A stretch of 40,375 bases of DNA from Rhodocyclaceae bacterium (GTDB taxonomy: Bacteria > Pseudomonadota > Gammaproteobacteria > Burkholderiales > Rhodocyclaceae): assembly GCA_020445665.1 (NCBI GenBank), contig JAGRGD010000200.1, positions 1-40,375 on the forward strand. The letters are read 5' to 3'. The position numbers and the translations under genes are program-made. Shown here in pieces: positions 6,352-17,179 of this stretch (its first letter is position 1; every line of letters begins with the position of its first letter). Below the pieces are notes generated by a model. It worked only from the letters and a program-made list of their open reading frames with translations. It was not told the DNA's origin and did no database searches.

Positions 6352-8448
6352 TTACGTACCTGTCCCGCGCATGGCCTGGGGCACATCGCTGCAGCGGGGA
6401 ACCAGGACCGAGAACACGGCGCCCCCGTCGGGATGGTTCCCGGCCGAGACATGACCGTCGTGCAACTGCACGATCTCGCGGGTGATGGCCAGGCCGAGGC
6501 CGGTTCCGCCCGCGCCCGTCTTGGTCTTCGAGCTCTGGACGAACTTGTCGAAGATCGACTCCACTTCGTTCTCCGGGATGCCGACCCCCTGATCCCTCAC
6601 GCTGACGCGCAGCGCGGGGCGGCCGTTCGCCAGTTCGCCATCGCTGAAGGAAACGACGATCTCGCTGCTTGGCGGAGAGAACTTCACGGCGTTGGACAGC
6701 AGGTTCTGGATCACCGCGTGGAACTGGCGTGGATCGACCAGCGCGCAGGTGTCCGGCGTGGCGCTGGCAAACCGGATCGTGACCTGTCGTCCATCGGTCA
6801 GGGCACGGAGATCCTGGCCGATCGCCGACGCCAGCCCCTGAACGTCGGTGCGCTCGAGCTGGAGCTTCATCTGCCGCGCCTCGAGCTTGGCGAGGTCGAG
6901 CAGATCGTTGACCAGCTCGCCGAGCCGGTTGCCGCTCTTGATGATGCTCTCGAAGTAGGTGCGCAGCTTGTCCGGCGGCGCGCTGTCCACCTTCTTGAGG
7001 CCCAGCGCCGCGAAGGAGCCAATGCCGTGGAGCGGGGTACGGAACTCGTGGGACATGTTGGCCAGGAACTCGCTCTTGGCCTGGTTGGCCCGCTCGGCCT
7101 GCTCCTTGGCCTCGAGCAGGTCCGCGGTCTGGCTGGAGACCAGCTCTGCGAGGTGATCCCGGTGCAGCTGCAGTTCCTGCTGCGCCAGCTTGCGCTGGGT
7201 GATGTTCTTGAGCGTTCCCCGGTAGCCGGTGAAGTGCCCTTCGTCATCGAATATCGGGCGGCCGCTCGAACTCAGCTAGTCCCATCCCGCGACCGGCTCG
7301 CTCAACTGGAACTCGAAGTCGCGAAACTCCTCATGGCGCGCCATCACCGCATCGATGTCGGCAAGGGATCGACGTTGTGCGTCGGTTTCGTTGCTGGCGA
7401 TCGAGAAGAGGTTGACGCCCACCAGATCCTCGCGCCCGAAGACCGGACGGTTGAAGCATAGCGAGGCATCCACCTCCCAGAAGCCGTCGGACGACACGGC
7501 GCTGAAGTCACGGAAGCGCTGCTCCGAGAGCTGCAACTGCTTCTCGCGCTCCCGCAGCAGGGTGATGTCCGAAGCAACCAGGACCGCCCCTTCGAGCTTG
7601 CCGCTGCGTTCATAGAGGGGGGTGCCCCGGATGATGAAATGCTTTCTGGCGTCGCCACCGGCGGCGTGGGCCAATGCCGTCTCGAAGGCCAGCTGGCCGC
7701 GCTCGAGGATGGTCCGGAAGAGGGTCAGGCCCGTGGGGAGGTAGGCATTGGCGGTGGCCTCGCGCAAGGCCTCAAGGCTCTGGGGGGAGAGCAGGACATC
7801 GCTCGGTTCGTTCAGCACGTCGGCCGCACGGAATCCGAGTTCCCGCGTCACTGCGGCGTTGATCTGGCTGATCCGCCCCTTCGCATCGAGCACGATGAGG
7901 AGGTTCTCCATGCTGTTGATGACGTTGTCGACGAAGCGTCCGAGGCGCCCCTGTTCGCGACTGCGCTTTTCCAGCTGCTGGGATTTCTCCGACAGCTCGG
8001 CGATCATGCCCTCCATCACCTCGCTGATGCTCGTGACCTGCGACTCCAGCACCGAGTTGGCCTCACGCAGGGCGTCGAGTTCCTCGCGCAGGGACGAAAC
8101 CTCGTCCGCCTCACCGAAATCGGGCAGGCAGTCCTTGCGTTGCAGGAAGTACTGGCCATCGCGCTCTTCGACGTCAAAGGACTGGACGTTCGACTCCACC
8201 GGCACCTTCAGGCCGTGGGCGCCACAGATCAGGTTGCCCTCGGCGTCGCTGCGGCAACGATCCATGCGGCTGCCATCGTGGGGGCACAGGGCCGGAATGC
8301 CGATCAGGCGCCCACCGCGCTCGAGGATCAGCACATGGGTTTCTGCCGTGCGGCCGGGCACCTGGATATGGCCACACCAGCGGCGGTCCTGGCCGGCCAC
8401 CGGACTGACCTCGCGAATCGGGATGACGATGGAGCGCATGGAGCTCAC
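6352..8448 (-). pseudogene. Rieske-PAS-PAS hybrid sensor histidine kinase, interrupted by an amber codon
   Basis: A 698-codon sensor kinase, colinear in one frame except for a TAG at codon 391. A Rieske [2Fe-2S] domain (C55-P-H57 and C75-x-x-H78) is followed by a coiled coil (about 113-170), PAS1 (172-295), PAS2 (about 305-425, holding the stop), HisKA with phospho-acceptor His467 in [10 protein letters not shown], and HATPase_c (N-box [10 protein letters not shown], then DQGVGIP and GTGLGLA). No transmembrane segment is present, so it is cytoplasmic. The start is a GTG at 8448 with GGAGG 7 bases upstream and a 4-base overlap with the protease stop. As written, the first ORF is a sensor without kinase, and the kinase half has no good start except ATG 7056. 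No response regulator is adjacent. Confidence 0.85.
7276..7278 (-). other. In-frame amber codon in the kinase gene
   Basis: CTA on the plus strand reads TAG in the kinase frame, immediately after Gly-Trp-Asp in PAS2. The next codons ([21 protein letters not shown]) continue the typical PAS core without loss of frame. The change could be a nonsense mutation, a sequencing error or a recoded stop. Confidence 0.9.
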
Positions 8449-8891
8449 GTCAGCGCCTCCATGACCGCACGGGTCACCTGCGGCAGGGCAGCCGCCACCG
8501 GGGCGGACAGGCCGGGCCGGAAGGCGTCCAGTCGCGCCGCCTCGACACCGATCACGCGTACCCGGGGCGGCCGCGGCAGCGCGGCGCGCACCGTCTCCAG
8601 CAGTCGGCCGACGCCGGCACCGTGCCCGGCGCCGCACTCCGCAGCGACAGCTTCGGCGGGCAGGCAATGCACCGAGCCCGGCTCGCCGAAGCCGCCGAGC
8701 ACGTCCACCACCACCACGGCGTCGCAGGCGTCGAAGCAATCGATCGCAGCCGGGCTTGCCGCGTCGGCGCGCATCAGGCGGACACCCTCAGGCAGCTTGG
8801 TGCGGGACAGGGCCGCGTGCACCGCCGGACCGAATCCATCGTCGGCATGCAGCTCGTTGCCGAAGCACACCACGTGGGTTCTAGACGCCAT
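8445..8891 (-). CDS. [NiFe]-hydrogenase maturation endopeptidase
   Basis: A 148-residue HyaD/HupD-type protease that removes the C-terminal peptide of a hydrogenase large subunit after Ni insertion. It begins with the family motif GNELHADDGFG, and the three Ni-sensing ligands are visible as Glu13, Asp63 (VVVVDVL) and His90 (AGHGAG). The ATG at 8891 lies inside the end of the large-subunit gene (11-base overlap), which fits translational coupling; the frame can extend to 8948 but without similarity. Its partner is almost certainly the adjacent large subunit, which has a 12-residue tail after the last ligand His. Confidence 0.92.
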   Translation of the reverse strand: MASRTHVVCFGNELHADDGFGPAVHAALSRTKLPEGVRLMRADAASPAAIDCFDACDAVVVVDVLGGFGEPGSVHCLPAEAVAAECGAGHGAGVGRLLETVRAALPRPPRVRVIGVEAARLDAFRPGLSAPVAAALPQVTRAVMEALT

Positions 8892-10416
8892 AGCGGAACC
8901 GCCGACCGCTGCCGGCAAAATGGACCGTGCACACCAGGCACGGGTCATGGGAACGGACGATATGGCCCAGCTCCACCGGATCGGCCTCGTCCGCCAGCTG
9001 GAGGCCGATCACACTTTGCTCCCAGTGACCGTGCCGGCCCGCGCTGTCCTTCGGCGAGGCGTTCCAGGCCGTCGGCGTCACGATCTGATAGCGACTGATG
9101 CGCCCATCCTCCACCTGCATCCAGTGGCCCAGCGTGCCCCGCGCGGCCTGCACGATGCCAAAGCCCTCGCCCTGTTCGAATGCGCCTTCGGGGGGATGCC
9201 GGTAGTGGGGTTCCCCGATCCGGCGGGCCAGGGCATCGACCTGCCCGCGCATCAGCGCCAGGGTCCGGGCGGCCCGGCGCAGCCGCGCGAACTGGCGCAG
9301 CCAGGTGTTGGGCCCGAGGGTCGCGAGGATATCCCGGCACAGGGCGTCGCCGGCGGCCAGCAGCTCGGCCAGCGGACCGGTCTCGACCACCTGCTCGCCA
9401 TAGCGGGGTGCCTTGGCCCAGGTGTAGCGATCGCTGCCGGGCTGGTAGTCGGGGACCGTCTCGCCTTCGAACGGGTGGCGGCCGCCCGCGTAGGACCGGA
9501 ACCAGGAATGGCGGACGTGCTCGGTGATCCGGTCCGGATCGAAGGGTGCCAGGGTGCCGCCGTCGGCCTCGAAGATGCCGGCTGCCAGCAGTGTTTTCTG
9601 CTCTCCGCACGGGGGGCCCCAGCTGTCCGGGTCGTGGTAGCTGCCGCCGGACAGGAAGGTGCGGGCCCCGCCACCGATCCGGTCCAGGCCGACGGAGCGG
9701 CTGAAGTTGCAGAACAGGGTCATGGCCCGCTCGGCCCGGACTGGCTCGGCCAGCCAGCGCTCGAGGGCGGCGAGGGTGTCCAGGGCCAGGAAGGCCTCGA
9801 GCCGGTCGCCGAGCACATCGTCCTCGAGCCAGGCGACCGTCGACTCGACCAGCTCGCGGCAATCGACGATATCGCGGGCATTGGCGCCGCGGGTCACGCC
9901 GCCGGGCAGCATGTAGGACGAGTGAGGCCATTGGCCGCCGAAAATCGCCACCACCTGCAGGATGCGGCGCGTCACGCCGAGGGCACCGAGTACCGCGCTG
10001 CCCTTCATGGGCTGGAAGGCCCGCGCCACCGCCGCCGCCATCGGGTGATCCCCGTAGCGGGGATTGAGGAAGTCGGGCACGAAGAACAGGAAGGTCTGGC
10101 GCAGGTCGCTCTGGACGTTCTCGGCCATGAGGCAGAGGTTGCGGATCAGGGTCGCCTGGGGCGGTACCGGCAGCTGAGCGAGCCGCTCGAGGGCCAGCAC
10201 CGCAGTGTAGAGATGTGCTGTGCCGCAGATGCCGCAGACCCGGGGCGTGATGACCAGAGAGTCGCGGGGGGCGCGGTCCACCAGCAATTGCTCGAAGCCC
10301 CGGAACAGGGTGCCGATGCAGCGGGCGCCGACGATCCGACCGTCCTCCAGGTCCACTTCGAACTCCAGGTCGCCCTCGACCCGGTTGAGATCGATGCCGA
10401 GTGTCTTTCGGGCCAT
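8881..10416 (-). CDS. [NiFe]-hydrogenase large subunit (group 2-like)
   Basis: A 511-residue catalytic subunit. The L1 motif RVCGICGTAH supplies Cys61 and Cys64, and the L2 motif DPCLVCTVH supplies Cys493 and Cys496, so the NiFe(CN)2CO site is complete. A tail of 12 residues follows His499 and is the likely target of the neighbouring protease. DPCLVCTVH is the form I associate with cyanobacterial uptake (HupL) and H2-sensing (HupV/HoxC) enzymes of group 2. No transmembrane partner (cytochrome b) or NAD-linked subunit is nearby, so a soluble role is likely. The start is the ATG at 10416, 2 bases after the small-subunit stop. Confidence 0.93.
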   Translation of the reverse strand: MARKTLGIDLNRVEGDLEFEVDLEDGRIVGARCIGTLFRGFEQLLVDRAPRDSLVITPRVCGICGTAHLYTAVLALERLAQLPVPPQATLIRNLCLMAENVQSDLRQTFLFFVPDFLNPRYGDHPMAAAVARAFQPMKGSAVLGALGVTRRILQVVAIFGGQWPHSSYMLPGGVTRGANARDIVDCRELVESTVAWLEDDVLGDRLEAFLALDTLAALERWLAEPVRAERAMTLFCNFSRSVGLDRIGGGARTFLSGGSYHDPDSWGPPCGEQKTLLAAGIFEADGGTLAPFDPDRITEHVRHSWFRSYAGGRHPFEGETVPDYQPGSDRYTWAKAPRYGEQVVETGPLAELLAAGDALCRDILATLGPNTWLRQFARLRRAARTLALMRGQVDALARRIGEPHYRHPPEGAFEQGEGFGIVQAARGTLGHWMQVEDGRISRYQIVTPTAWNASPKDSAGRHGHWEQSVIGLQLADEADPVELGHIVRSHDPCLVCTVHFAGSGRRFRYGV

Positions 10417-10418
10417 GC

Positions 10419-11360
10419 TCAGGGTTCCATCTCGCGCTTGATCAGGCGCACCGGCGCGGCGGCCTTGGCCAGGTTCTTGTACGCCATGTAGCGGGCCCGC
10501 GAGACACCGAGCGGCAGCGTCACCGGCACGTCGCCGATCTTGTCGGTACGGAACAGGTCGCCGTCGCGGGGGAAGTCGGGCGAGGTGCAGCCGAAGCACG
10601 GCACGCCGGCGCGGGTCTTGCTGCTGCGGTTGTTCCACAGCTCGCCGTTGCAGTTGGCCAGCGTGCTCGGCCCCTGGCAGCCGAGATTGAAGTACATGCA
10701 GGCCTTGCCACCGGGCTCGCGGTCCTCGACGTCATACTCGTGGTACTCGTTGCGGGTGCAGCCCTGGTGAACGGTGGAGGCGAAGAACACCTGTGGCCGG
10801 TTCAGGAAGTCCAGTTCGAACGGCGTGCCGGTCGCCAGCATGGACAGGGTGCGGGTGATGGTCAGCGGGTGCACCGGGCAGCCGGCCAGGTTGATCACCG
10901 GCCGGCCGTCGCCGGCACGCCAGTCCTCGCCCAGCAGGCCCCCCGGGTCGGCGTGGTCGTACTGCAGGCCGATGCTGTCGGACGGGTTGGGCGGTGCGGC
11001 GTGGACGCCGCCGAAGGCCGCGCAGGTACCAACCGCCACGACGGTCCGGGCGCGGGCCGCCAGGGCGCTGACGATCTGCATCTTGGGCCGGCCACGGTGG
11101 CTGTCGAACATGCCGGAGCCGTAGGGCCCGGTGACGATGCTGCCCTCGATGCAGAGGATGTCCAGGCCTTGTTCGCCTGACTCGATCCGCTCGACGAGCG
11201 TAGCGAAGTAGCCCGACGGGGCGTCGGTCAGGGACGGGTGCCAGAGCAGTTCGATTGCGCCGCTGCGGATCAGTCCTTCGATGGACGGGCCGTCGGCGGT
11301 CAACAGGGACATGCTGTCGCCGCTGCAGGCGCCGGTCTGCATCCACAGCATATTGGGCAT
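10419..11360 (-). CDS. [NiFe]-hydrogenase small subunit (group 2-like, Asp in proximal site)
   Basis: A 313-residue electron-transfer subunit with three Fe-S clusters. There is no Tat signal, so the enzyme is cytoplasmic. The N-terminal proximal-cluster motif is C12-S-G-D15 where most hydrogenases have CxxC, so Asp15 replaces a Cys. The other ligands are present: VGTCAAFGG, AGCPVHP, the His/Cys set for the distal cluster (TVHQGCT, KACMYF, LGCQGP) and the medial set (NCNGELWNN, CFGCTSPDFP). LLWHPSL and the C-terminus resemble cyanobacterial HupS, which has Asn at the same position as I recall. The start at 11360 has GGAGG 8 bases upstream. It is the first gene of the leftward operon. Confidence 0.92.
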   Translation of the reverse strand: MPNMLWMQTGACSGDSMSLLTADGPSIEGLIRSGAIELLWHPSLTDAPSGYFATLVERIESGEQGLDILCIEGSIVTGPYGSGMFDSHRGRPKMQIVSALAARARTVVAVGTCAAFGGVHAAPPNPSDSIGLQYDHADPGGLLGEDWRAGDGRPVINLAGCPVHPLTITRTLSMLATGTPFELDFLNRPQVFFASTVHQGCTRNEYHEYDVEDREPGGKACMYFNLGCQGPSTLANCNGELWNNRSSKTRAGVPCFGCTSPDFPRDGDLFRTDKIGDVPVTLPLGVSRARYMAYKNLAKAAAPVRLIKREMEP

Positions 11361-11528
11361 GGTTTGCCGCCTCCAAAGCAATTCGCCCCTTGTTTTCGAG
11401 GCGTATCGCTAGAGAACGGGAATCGAAATCATAACTTTAATGAAATCCGACCGATGTCAGGCGGCGCCCGGAACCCGCGCCACGCGACTAGAATCTTCAC
11501 CTCCCCAGCGGCCCGATCCAACCCCTCC

Positions 11529-14500
11529 ATGCCCAAGACTGCGCCCGAGCCAGCCGACGCCATCCGCATCCGCGGCGCCAGCCAGAACAACCTCGCCGGC
11601 CTCGACCTCGACATCCCCCTCAACGCGCTGGTGGTCGTGACCGGCGTGTCGGGTTCCGGCAAGAGCTCGCTGGTCTTCGACACCCTGTATGCCGAGGGAC
11701 AGCGGCGTTACGTGGAGACCTTCTCCCCTTACGCCCGCCAGTTCCTCGACCGCATGGACAAGCCACGGGTGGACCGCATCGAGGGGGTGCCGCCGGCCAT
11801 CGCGATCGACCAGACCAACCCGGTGCGCACCTCCCGCTCCACGGTCGGGACCATGACCGAGTTGGCCGACCACTTCAAGCTGCTCTACGCGCGCGCCTCG
11901 CACCTCGCCTGTCGCGGTTGCGGCGAGCCGGTGCGGCGCGACACCACGGCCTCTATCGCCGACGACCTCGCCAACCGGGCGGCGGCGGCGGGCGACCCGC
12001 GGCTGGTGATCTGCGCGCCGGTGGCGGTCCCTGCCAACTTCAGCGAAGACGAGATCGTCGGCCTGCTCGAGCGCCAGGGCTACACCCGCATCCACGCCCG
12101 CGGTGAGCGCGGCCTTCAGGTGGTGCAGGATCGCTTCCGCCTCGGCGGGGCCGAGCCGGCGCGGGTCGCCGAGGCCCTCGAGGCCGCCCTGCGACTCGGC
12201 CAGGGCCACGTCCATGTCCATGCCCTCGGCGACGACGGCGACGCGGTCTGGCCTTACAGCTCCGGCCTGCACTGCGCCGAGTGCAACATCGACTATCCCG
12301 AGCCGACCCCCAGCCTGTTCTCGTTCAACTCGCCGATCGGCGCCTGCGAGACCTGCCGCGGCTTCGGCCGGGTGATCGGCGTCGATTTCGGCCTCGTCAT
12401 CCCCGACGAGACGAAAACCCTCGCCGAAGGGGCGGTCAAGCCCTGGCAGACCGAGAGCTATCGCGAATGCCAGGACGACATGGCGAAGATGGCCGCGAAG
12501 TACGGCGTCGCAATGGACGTGCCGTTCCGCGACCTGCCGCCGGAGCACCGCCGGTGGGTGCTGGAGGGCGACCCGGCCTGGAAGAGCTGGTCGTCGTCGT
12601 GGCCGCGCAAGTGGTACGGCGTGCGCCACTTCTTCGAGTGGCTCGAGACAAAGGCCTACAAGATGCATATCCGGGTGCTGCTGTCGCGCTACCGCAGCTA
12701 CAGCGAGTGCCCGGCCTGTGGCGGCGCGCGGCTCAAGCCCGAGGCCCTGCTGTGGCGGCTGGGCAGTGAGCCTGCGCTGGCCATGCATGAGTTGATGGCC
12801 CTGCCCATCGACCGGGTCGCCACCTTCATCGACGCCCTCGCCCTGCCCGCCCCCCTCGACGAAGCCACCGAGCTGCTGATGGGCGAGATCCGTTCGCGGC
12901 TTGCTTACCTGCAGCAGGTCGGCCTCGGCTACCTGACCCTCGACCGCCAGTCGCGGACGTTGTCCGGCGGCGAGGTCCAGCGCATCAACCTGACCACCGC
13001 GCTGGGCACCTCCCTGGTCAACACCCTGTTCGTGCTGGACGAGCCGTCGATCGGCCTCCACCCGCGGGACATCGGCCGCATCCTGCAGGTGATGGCGCGC
13101 CTGCGCGACGCCGGCAACTCGCTGGTGGTGGTTGAGCACGACCCGCAGGTGATGTTCGCGGCCGACCGGCTGCTCGACATCGGCCCCGGTCCGGGCGAGC
13201 GGGGCGGCCGTATCGTCGCCTACGACACCCCCCGCGCGGTGGCCGCCGACCCGGCCTCACTGACCGGCGACTACCTCGCCGGGCGCCGGCGGGTGGACCG
13301 CCACCGGGTGCCCCGGCCGGTCGATCCGGCCGGTCCGGCGCTGGCGCTGCGTGGCGCCCGCCAGCACAACCTGGCGGCCATCGACGTGCGCTTTCCCCTC
13401 GGCCACCTGGTATGCATCACCGGGGTGTCCGGTTCGGGCAAGTCGACCCTGGTGCAGGACGTCCTCCACCCGGCGATGGCCAAGCACTTCGGCCAGCCGA
13501 CCGAGGCACCTGGGGCTTTCGATGCCCTCGACGGGGCCGAGGCCCTCGGCGACGTGGTGTTCGTGGACCAGTCGCCGATCGGCAAGAGCTCCCGCTCCAA
13601 CCCGGTCAGCTACGTCGGCGCCTGGGACGCCATCCGCAAGCTCTTCGCGGCCCTGCCCGAGGCCCGCGAGCGGGGCTACACACCGGGCACCTTCAGCTTC
13701 AACTCGGGCAACGGCCGCTGCCCGACCTGTACCGGCTCCGGCTTCGAGCATGTCGAAATGCAGTTCCTGTCGGACGTCTACCTGCGTTGCCCGGACTGCG
13801 ACGGCCAGCGCTACCGGCCGGAGATTTTGGCCCTCGCCTGGCGCGGGCATTCGGTCGCCGACGTGCTCGAGATGACCGTCTCCGAGGCCGTCGCGGCCTT
13901 CGCCGACCAGCCGGCGGTGGTGGCGGCGCTGGCGCCTATTGCCGAAGTCGGCCTGGACTACCTGCGCCTCGGCCAGCCGGTGCCGACCCTCTCCGGCGGT
14001 GAGGCCCAGCGCCTCAAGCTGGCCGGCCACCTGGCGAAGGCCGCCGAGGCCGCCCGCAAGCGCAAGCGCGGCCCCCGGGGCCTGCCCACCCTGTTCCTCT
14101 TCGACGAGCCGACCACCGGCCTGCACTTCGAGGACGTCACCCGCCTGATCGGCGCCTTCGAGCGCCTCCTCGACAGCGGCCACTCGCTGCTTGTGATCGA
14201 GCACAACCTGGACGTGATCGCCGCCGCCGACTGGCTCATCGACCTGGGCCCCGAAGGGGGCGAAGGCGGTGGCCGGATCGTCGCCGAGGGTAGCCCGGCG
14301 GACGTTGCGGGTGATCCGGCCTCCCACACCGGCGTGGCCCTGGCGGCCTACGAGGCCGAGCTCGCGCGGCTCGCGGCCGACGCCGCGGTGCCGGCCGTGG
14401 CCGAGGCGCCGGCCCGCTACCGGGCCCTGGCTGCGCCCGCGATCGAGATCCGACACGCCCGCGAACACAACCTCAGGAACATCAGCCTGACGATCCCCCG

Positions 14501-17000
14501 CGACGCGCTGACGGTGATCACCGGCCTGTCGGGATCGGGCAAGTCCACCCTCGCCTTCGACATCGTCTTTGGCGAAGGCCAGCGTCGCTACCTGGAGTCG
14601 CTCAATGCCTACGCGCGCCAGTTCGTCCAGCCGGCCGCGCGGCCCGATGTGGATGGCCTCTTCGGCATCCCGCCCACCGTCGCCATCGAGCAGCGGGTGT
14701 CCCGCGGCGGACGCAAGAGCACGGTCGCCACGCTGACCGAGATCCAGCCCTTCCTGCGCCTGCTCTACGTCAAGCTGGGCACCCAGTACTGCCCGGACTG
14801 TGATGTGGCGGTACGCCCCCAGAGCTTCGAGGCGATCGCCGCCCAGATCCTGGCCGACTTCGACGGCCGCTCGGTCGAGCTGCTCGCGCCGCTGGTGGTG
14901 AACCGCAAGGGGCTCTATACCGACCTCGCCAAGTGGGCGCGGGGCAAGGGCTTCGAGCAGCTGCGGGTCGACGGTGACTACCTGCCGACCCGCAAGTGGC
15001 CGCGCCTCGACCGCTACAAGGAGCACAATATCGAGCTGCCGGTGGGCATGGTCGCCATCCGGCCGGACCACGAGACCCAGCTGCGCGAACAGCTGACCCT
15101 GGCGCTCGAGCACGGCAAGGGGGTGGTCCAGGTGCTGGCGATCTGCCAGCTCGGCGCGACGCCGCTCACCTTCTCGACCCTGCGCGCCTGCCCGGGCTGC
15201 GGCACCAGCTTTCCCGAGCCGGACCCGCGCCTGTTCTCGTACAACGCCAAGCACGGTTGGTGCCCGTCGTGCTACGGCACCGGCCACAAGACCCATGGCA
15301 AGGTGGAAGACCCGAACGCCCTCGAGCTGGGCGATGCCGAGCAGCTTTCAGACGAAACCTGCCCCGCCTGCGAGGGCGCCCGCCTGAACCCGGTGGCGCG
15401 CGCCGTGCGCTTCCGCGACCTGGGCATCCACGAGCTGGCCGCCCGGCCGGTCAACCGGGTGGCCGACTTCTTCGCGGCCCTGACCCTCGACCGGCGCGAG
15501 GCCGACAGCGCCCGTGACGTGGTCGCCGAGATCGGCGGGCGGCTGGCCTTCCTGCGCCAGGTCGGCCTCGACTACCTGGCGCTGGACCGGGCCGCGCCGA
15601 CCCTGTCCGGCGGCGAGGCCCAGCGCATCCGCCTCGCGGCCCAGCTCGGATCAAACCTGCGCGGGGTCTGCTACATCCTCGACGAACCGACGATCGGTCT
15701 CCACCCCCGCGACAATGACCTGCTGCTCGATACCCTGACCGCCCTGCGCGACCGGGGCAACACCCTGATCGTCGTCGAGCACGACGAGGAGACCATCCGC
15801 CGCGCCGACCACGTCATCGACCTGGGGCCGGGGGCGGGCATCGAAGGCGGCGCCGTGGTCGCCGAGGGCAGCCTGGAAGACCTGAGGCGGGCGCCCGATT
15901 CGGCCACCGGGCGCTGCCTGCGCGAGCCCCTGCGCCGCCCGATGCAGGCCCTCCGCAAGATCGCCGCCGACCACCCGTCGATCACCCTGCGTGGGGCCTC
16001 GCTGCACAACCTCAAGCGGATCGACCTGCGGGTGCCGCTGGGGCGGCTGAGTGTCGTCACCGGCGTCTCTGGCTCCGGCAAGTCCACCCTCGCCCGCGAT
16101 GTACTGCATGCCAACCTGGCGCGCCACCTGGCCGGCGATACCACCATCAGTGGCTGCACCGCCTTCGAGGGCTGGGACCAGGTCGGGCGCGTGCTGGAGG
16201 TTGACCAGACCCCGATCGGCAAGACCCCCCGCTCCTGCCCTGCCACCTACATCGGCTTCTGGGACGCGATCCGCAAGCTCTTCGCCGACACCTTCGATGC
16301 CCGCACCCACGGCTGGAAGGCCAACCGCTTCTCGTTCAATACCGGTGCGGGCCGATGCCCGGTGTGCGAGGGCCAGGGCCAGGTGACCGTCGAGATGAAC
16401 TTCCTGCCGGACGTCAAGGTGCCCTGCGACGCCTGTGGCGGCGCCCGCTTCAACCGGGAGACCCTGGCGGTGCGCTGGCGCGATCGCACCATCGCCGAGG
16501 TCCTGGCGATGCCGGTCGCCGAGGCACGCGGATTTTTCGCTGCGCACCCGTCCATCGCACACCCGCTGGCCCTGCTCGACGACGTCGGGCTCGGCTACCT
16601 GACCCTTGGCCAGCCCAGCCCGACCCTGTCGGGGGGCGAGGCCCAGCGCATCAAGCTGGTGGCCGAGCTGGCCAAGGTGCGGGGCGACAAGGGGGTGCTG
16701 AAGCCGGAGAAGCACACCCTCTACGTCCTCGACGAGCCCACCGTCGGCCTGCACATGGCCGACACCGAGAAGCTGATACGTGTGCTCCACCGCCTCGTCG
16801 ATGCCGGCCACAGCGTGCTCGTGATCGAGCACGACCTGGATCTGATCGCCGAGGCCGACTGGATCATCGACCTGGGCCCGGAAGGGGGCGGGGCCGGCGG
16901 CGAGATCGTCGTGCAGGGGCCGCCGCCGCGCGTCGTGAAGTGTGCCGCCTCCCATACCGGGCGCTTTCTCAAGAGACTCCTGCAGCGGCGAGCGGAATAG
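11529..17000 (+). CDS. Double-length UvrA-family excinuclease ATPase
   Basis: A 1823-residue protein made of two complete UvrA-like units in tandem, about twice the length of ordinary UvrA (about 940). Four ABC Walker A motifs (GVSGSGKSS or GLSGSGKST) lie near 39, 631, 999 and 1512, each with a signature LSGGE[AV]QR and a DEP Walker B. Cys-rich zinc modules recur ([24 protein letters not shown] with [31 protein letters not shown] with CDACGGARF). Such giant UvrA paralogues occur in proteobacteria and accompany a normal uvrA; a role in DNA lesion recognition is inferred. The ATG at 11529 precedes the usual [12 protein letters not shown] start. No interruption is seen. Confidence 0.92.
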   Translation: MPKTAPEPADAIRIRGASQNNLAGLDLDIPLNALVVVTGVSGSGKSSLVFDTLYAEGQRRYVETFSPYARQFLDRMDKPRVDRIEGVPPAIAIDQTNPVRTSRSTVGTMTELADHFKLLYARASHLACRGCGEPVRRDTTASIADDLANRAAAAGDPRLVICAPVAVPANFSEDEIVGLLERQGYTRIHARGERGLQVVQDRFRLGGAEPARVAEALEAALRLGQGHVHVHALGDDGDAVWPYSSGLHCAECNIDYPEPTPSLFSFNSPIGACETCRGFGRVIGVDFGLVIPDETKTLAEGAVKPWQTESYRECQDDMAKMAAKYGVAMDVPFRDLPPEHRRWVLEGDPAWKSWSSSWPRKWYGVRHFFEWLETKAYKMHIRVLLSRYRSYSECPACGGARLKPEALLWRLGSEPALAMHELMALPIDRVATFIDALALPAPLDEATELLMGEIRSRLAYLQQVGLGYLTLDRQSRTLSGGEVQRINLTTALGTSLVNTLFVLDEPSIGLHPRDIGRILQVMARLRDAGNSLVVVEHDPQVMFAADRLLDIGPGPGERGGRIVAYDTPRAVAADPASLTGDYLAGRRRVDRHRVPRPVDPAGPALALRGARQHNLAAIDVRFPLGHLVCITGVSGSGKSTLVQDVLHPAMAKHFGQPTEAPGAFDALDGAEALGDVVFVDQSPIGKSSRSNPVSYVGAWDAIRKLFAALPEARERGYTPGTFSFNSGNGRCPTCTGSGFEHVEMQFLSDVYLRCPDCDGQRYRPEILALAWRGHSVADVLEMTVSEAVAAFADQPAVVAALAPIAEVGLDYLRLGQPVPTLSGGEAQRLKLAGHLAKAAEAARKRKRGPRGLPTLFLFDEPTTGLHFEDVTRLIGAFERLLDSGHSLLVIEHNLDVIAAADWLIDLGPEGGEGGGRIVAEGSPADVAGDPASHTGVALAAYEAELARLAADAAVPAVAEAPARYRALAAPAIEIRHAREHNLRNISLTIPRDALTVITGLSGSGKSTLAFDIVFGEGQRRYLESLNAYARQFVQPAARPDVDGLFGIPPTVAIEQRVSRGGRKSTVATLTEIQPFLRLLYVKLGTQYCPDCDVAVRPQSFEAIAAQILADFDGRSVELLAPLVVNRKGLYTDLAKWARGKGFEQLRVDGDYLPTRKWPRLDRYKEHNIELPVGMVAIRPDHETQLREQLTLALEHGKGVVQVLAICQLGATPLTFSTLRACPGCGTSFPEPDPRLFSYNAKHGWCPSCYGTGHKTHGKVEDPNALELGDAEQLSDETCPACEGARLNPVARAVRFRDLGIHELAARPVNRVADFFAALTLDRREADSARDVVAEIGGRLAFLRQVGLDYLALDRAAPTLSGGEAQRIRLAAQLGSNLRGVCYILDEPTIGLHPRDNDLLLDTLTALRDRGNTLIVVEHDEETIRRADHVIDLGPGAGIEGGAVVAEGSLEDLRRAPDSATGRCLREPLRRPMQALRKIAADHPSITLRGASLHNLKRIDLRVPLGRLSVVTGVSGSGKSTLARDVLHANLARHLAGDTTISGCTAFEGWDQVGRVLEVDQTPIGKTPRSCPATYIGFWDAIRKLFADTFDARTHGWKANRFSFNTGAGRCPVCEGQGQVTVEMNFLPDVKVPCDACGGARFNRETLAVRWRDRTIAEVLAMPVAEARGFFAAHPSIAHPLALLDDVGLGYLTLGQPSPTLSGGEAQRIKLVAELAKVRGDKGVLKPEKHTLYVLDEPTVGLHMADTEKLIRVLHRLVDAGHSVLVIEHDLDLIAEADWIIDLGPEGGGAGGEIVVQGPPPRVVKCAASHTGRFLKRLLQRRAE

Positions 17001-17179
17001 CGCCGGGTCGGCCGCTGTTCGCTGTCGAGGGCGGCGTCGCCTTGACGTCGTGTCGATGGTGGCGCGATGCACTGGAACATTGTCCTGAATCAACAGTATG
17101 TTTTGTTTGTACTTTTAAGCTTTTCAATGGGTCGACCATGATGGAAAATAGTGCACTGCACAATAAGCAGGCTGAGGAT

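Noticed and set aside
7639-10491. A 950-codon open frame on the plus strand
   Set aside because: It is antisense to the kinase, protease and hydrogenase genes, which carry clear motifs. Long antisense frames are common at this GC content, and its translation has low-complexity Gly, Arg, His and Gln content without domains.
11361-11528. Possible sigma-54 or FNR site upstream of the hydrogenase genes
   Set aside because: The AT-rich stretch around 11428-11445 contains TATGAT on the minus strand, but no -24/-12 pair and no TTGAT-N4-ATCAA pattern with proper spacing was found.
13257-15296. A 679-codon open frame on the minus strand
   Set aside because: It is antisense to the UvrA gene, whose motifs are continuous across the region. 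The product has no recognisable domain.
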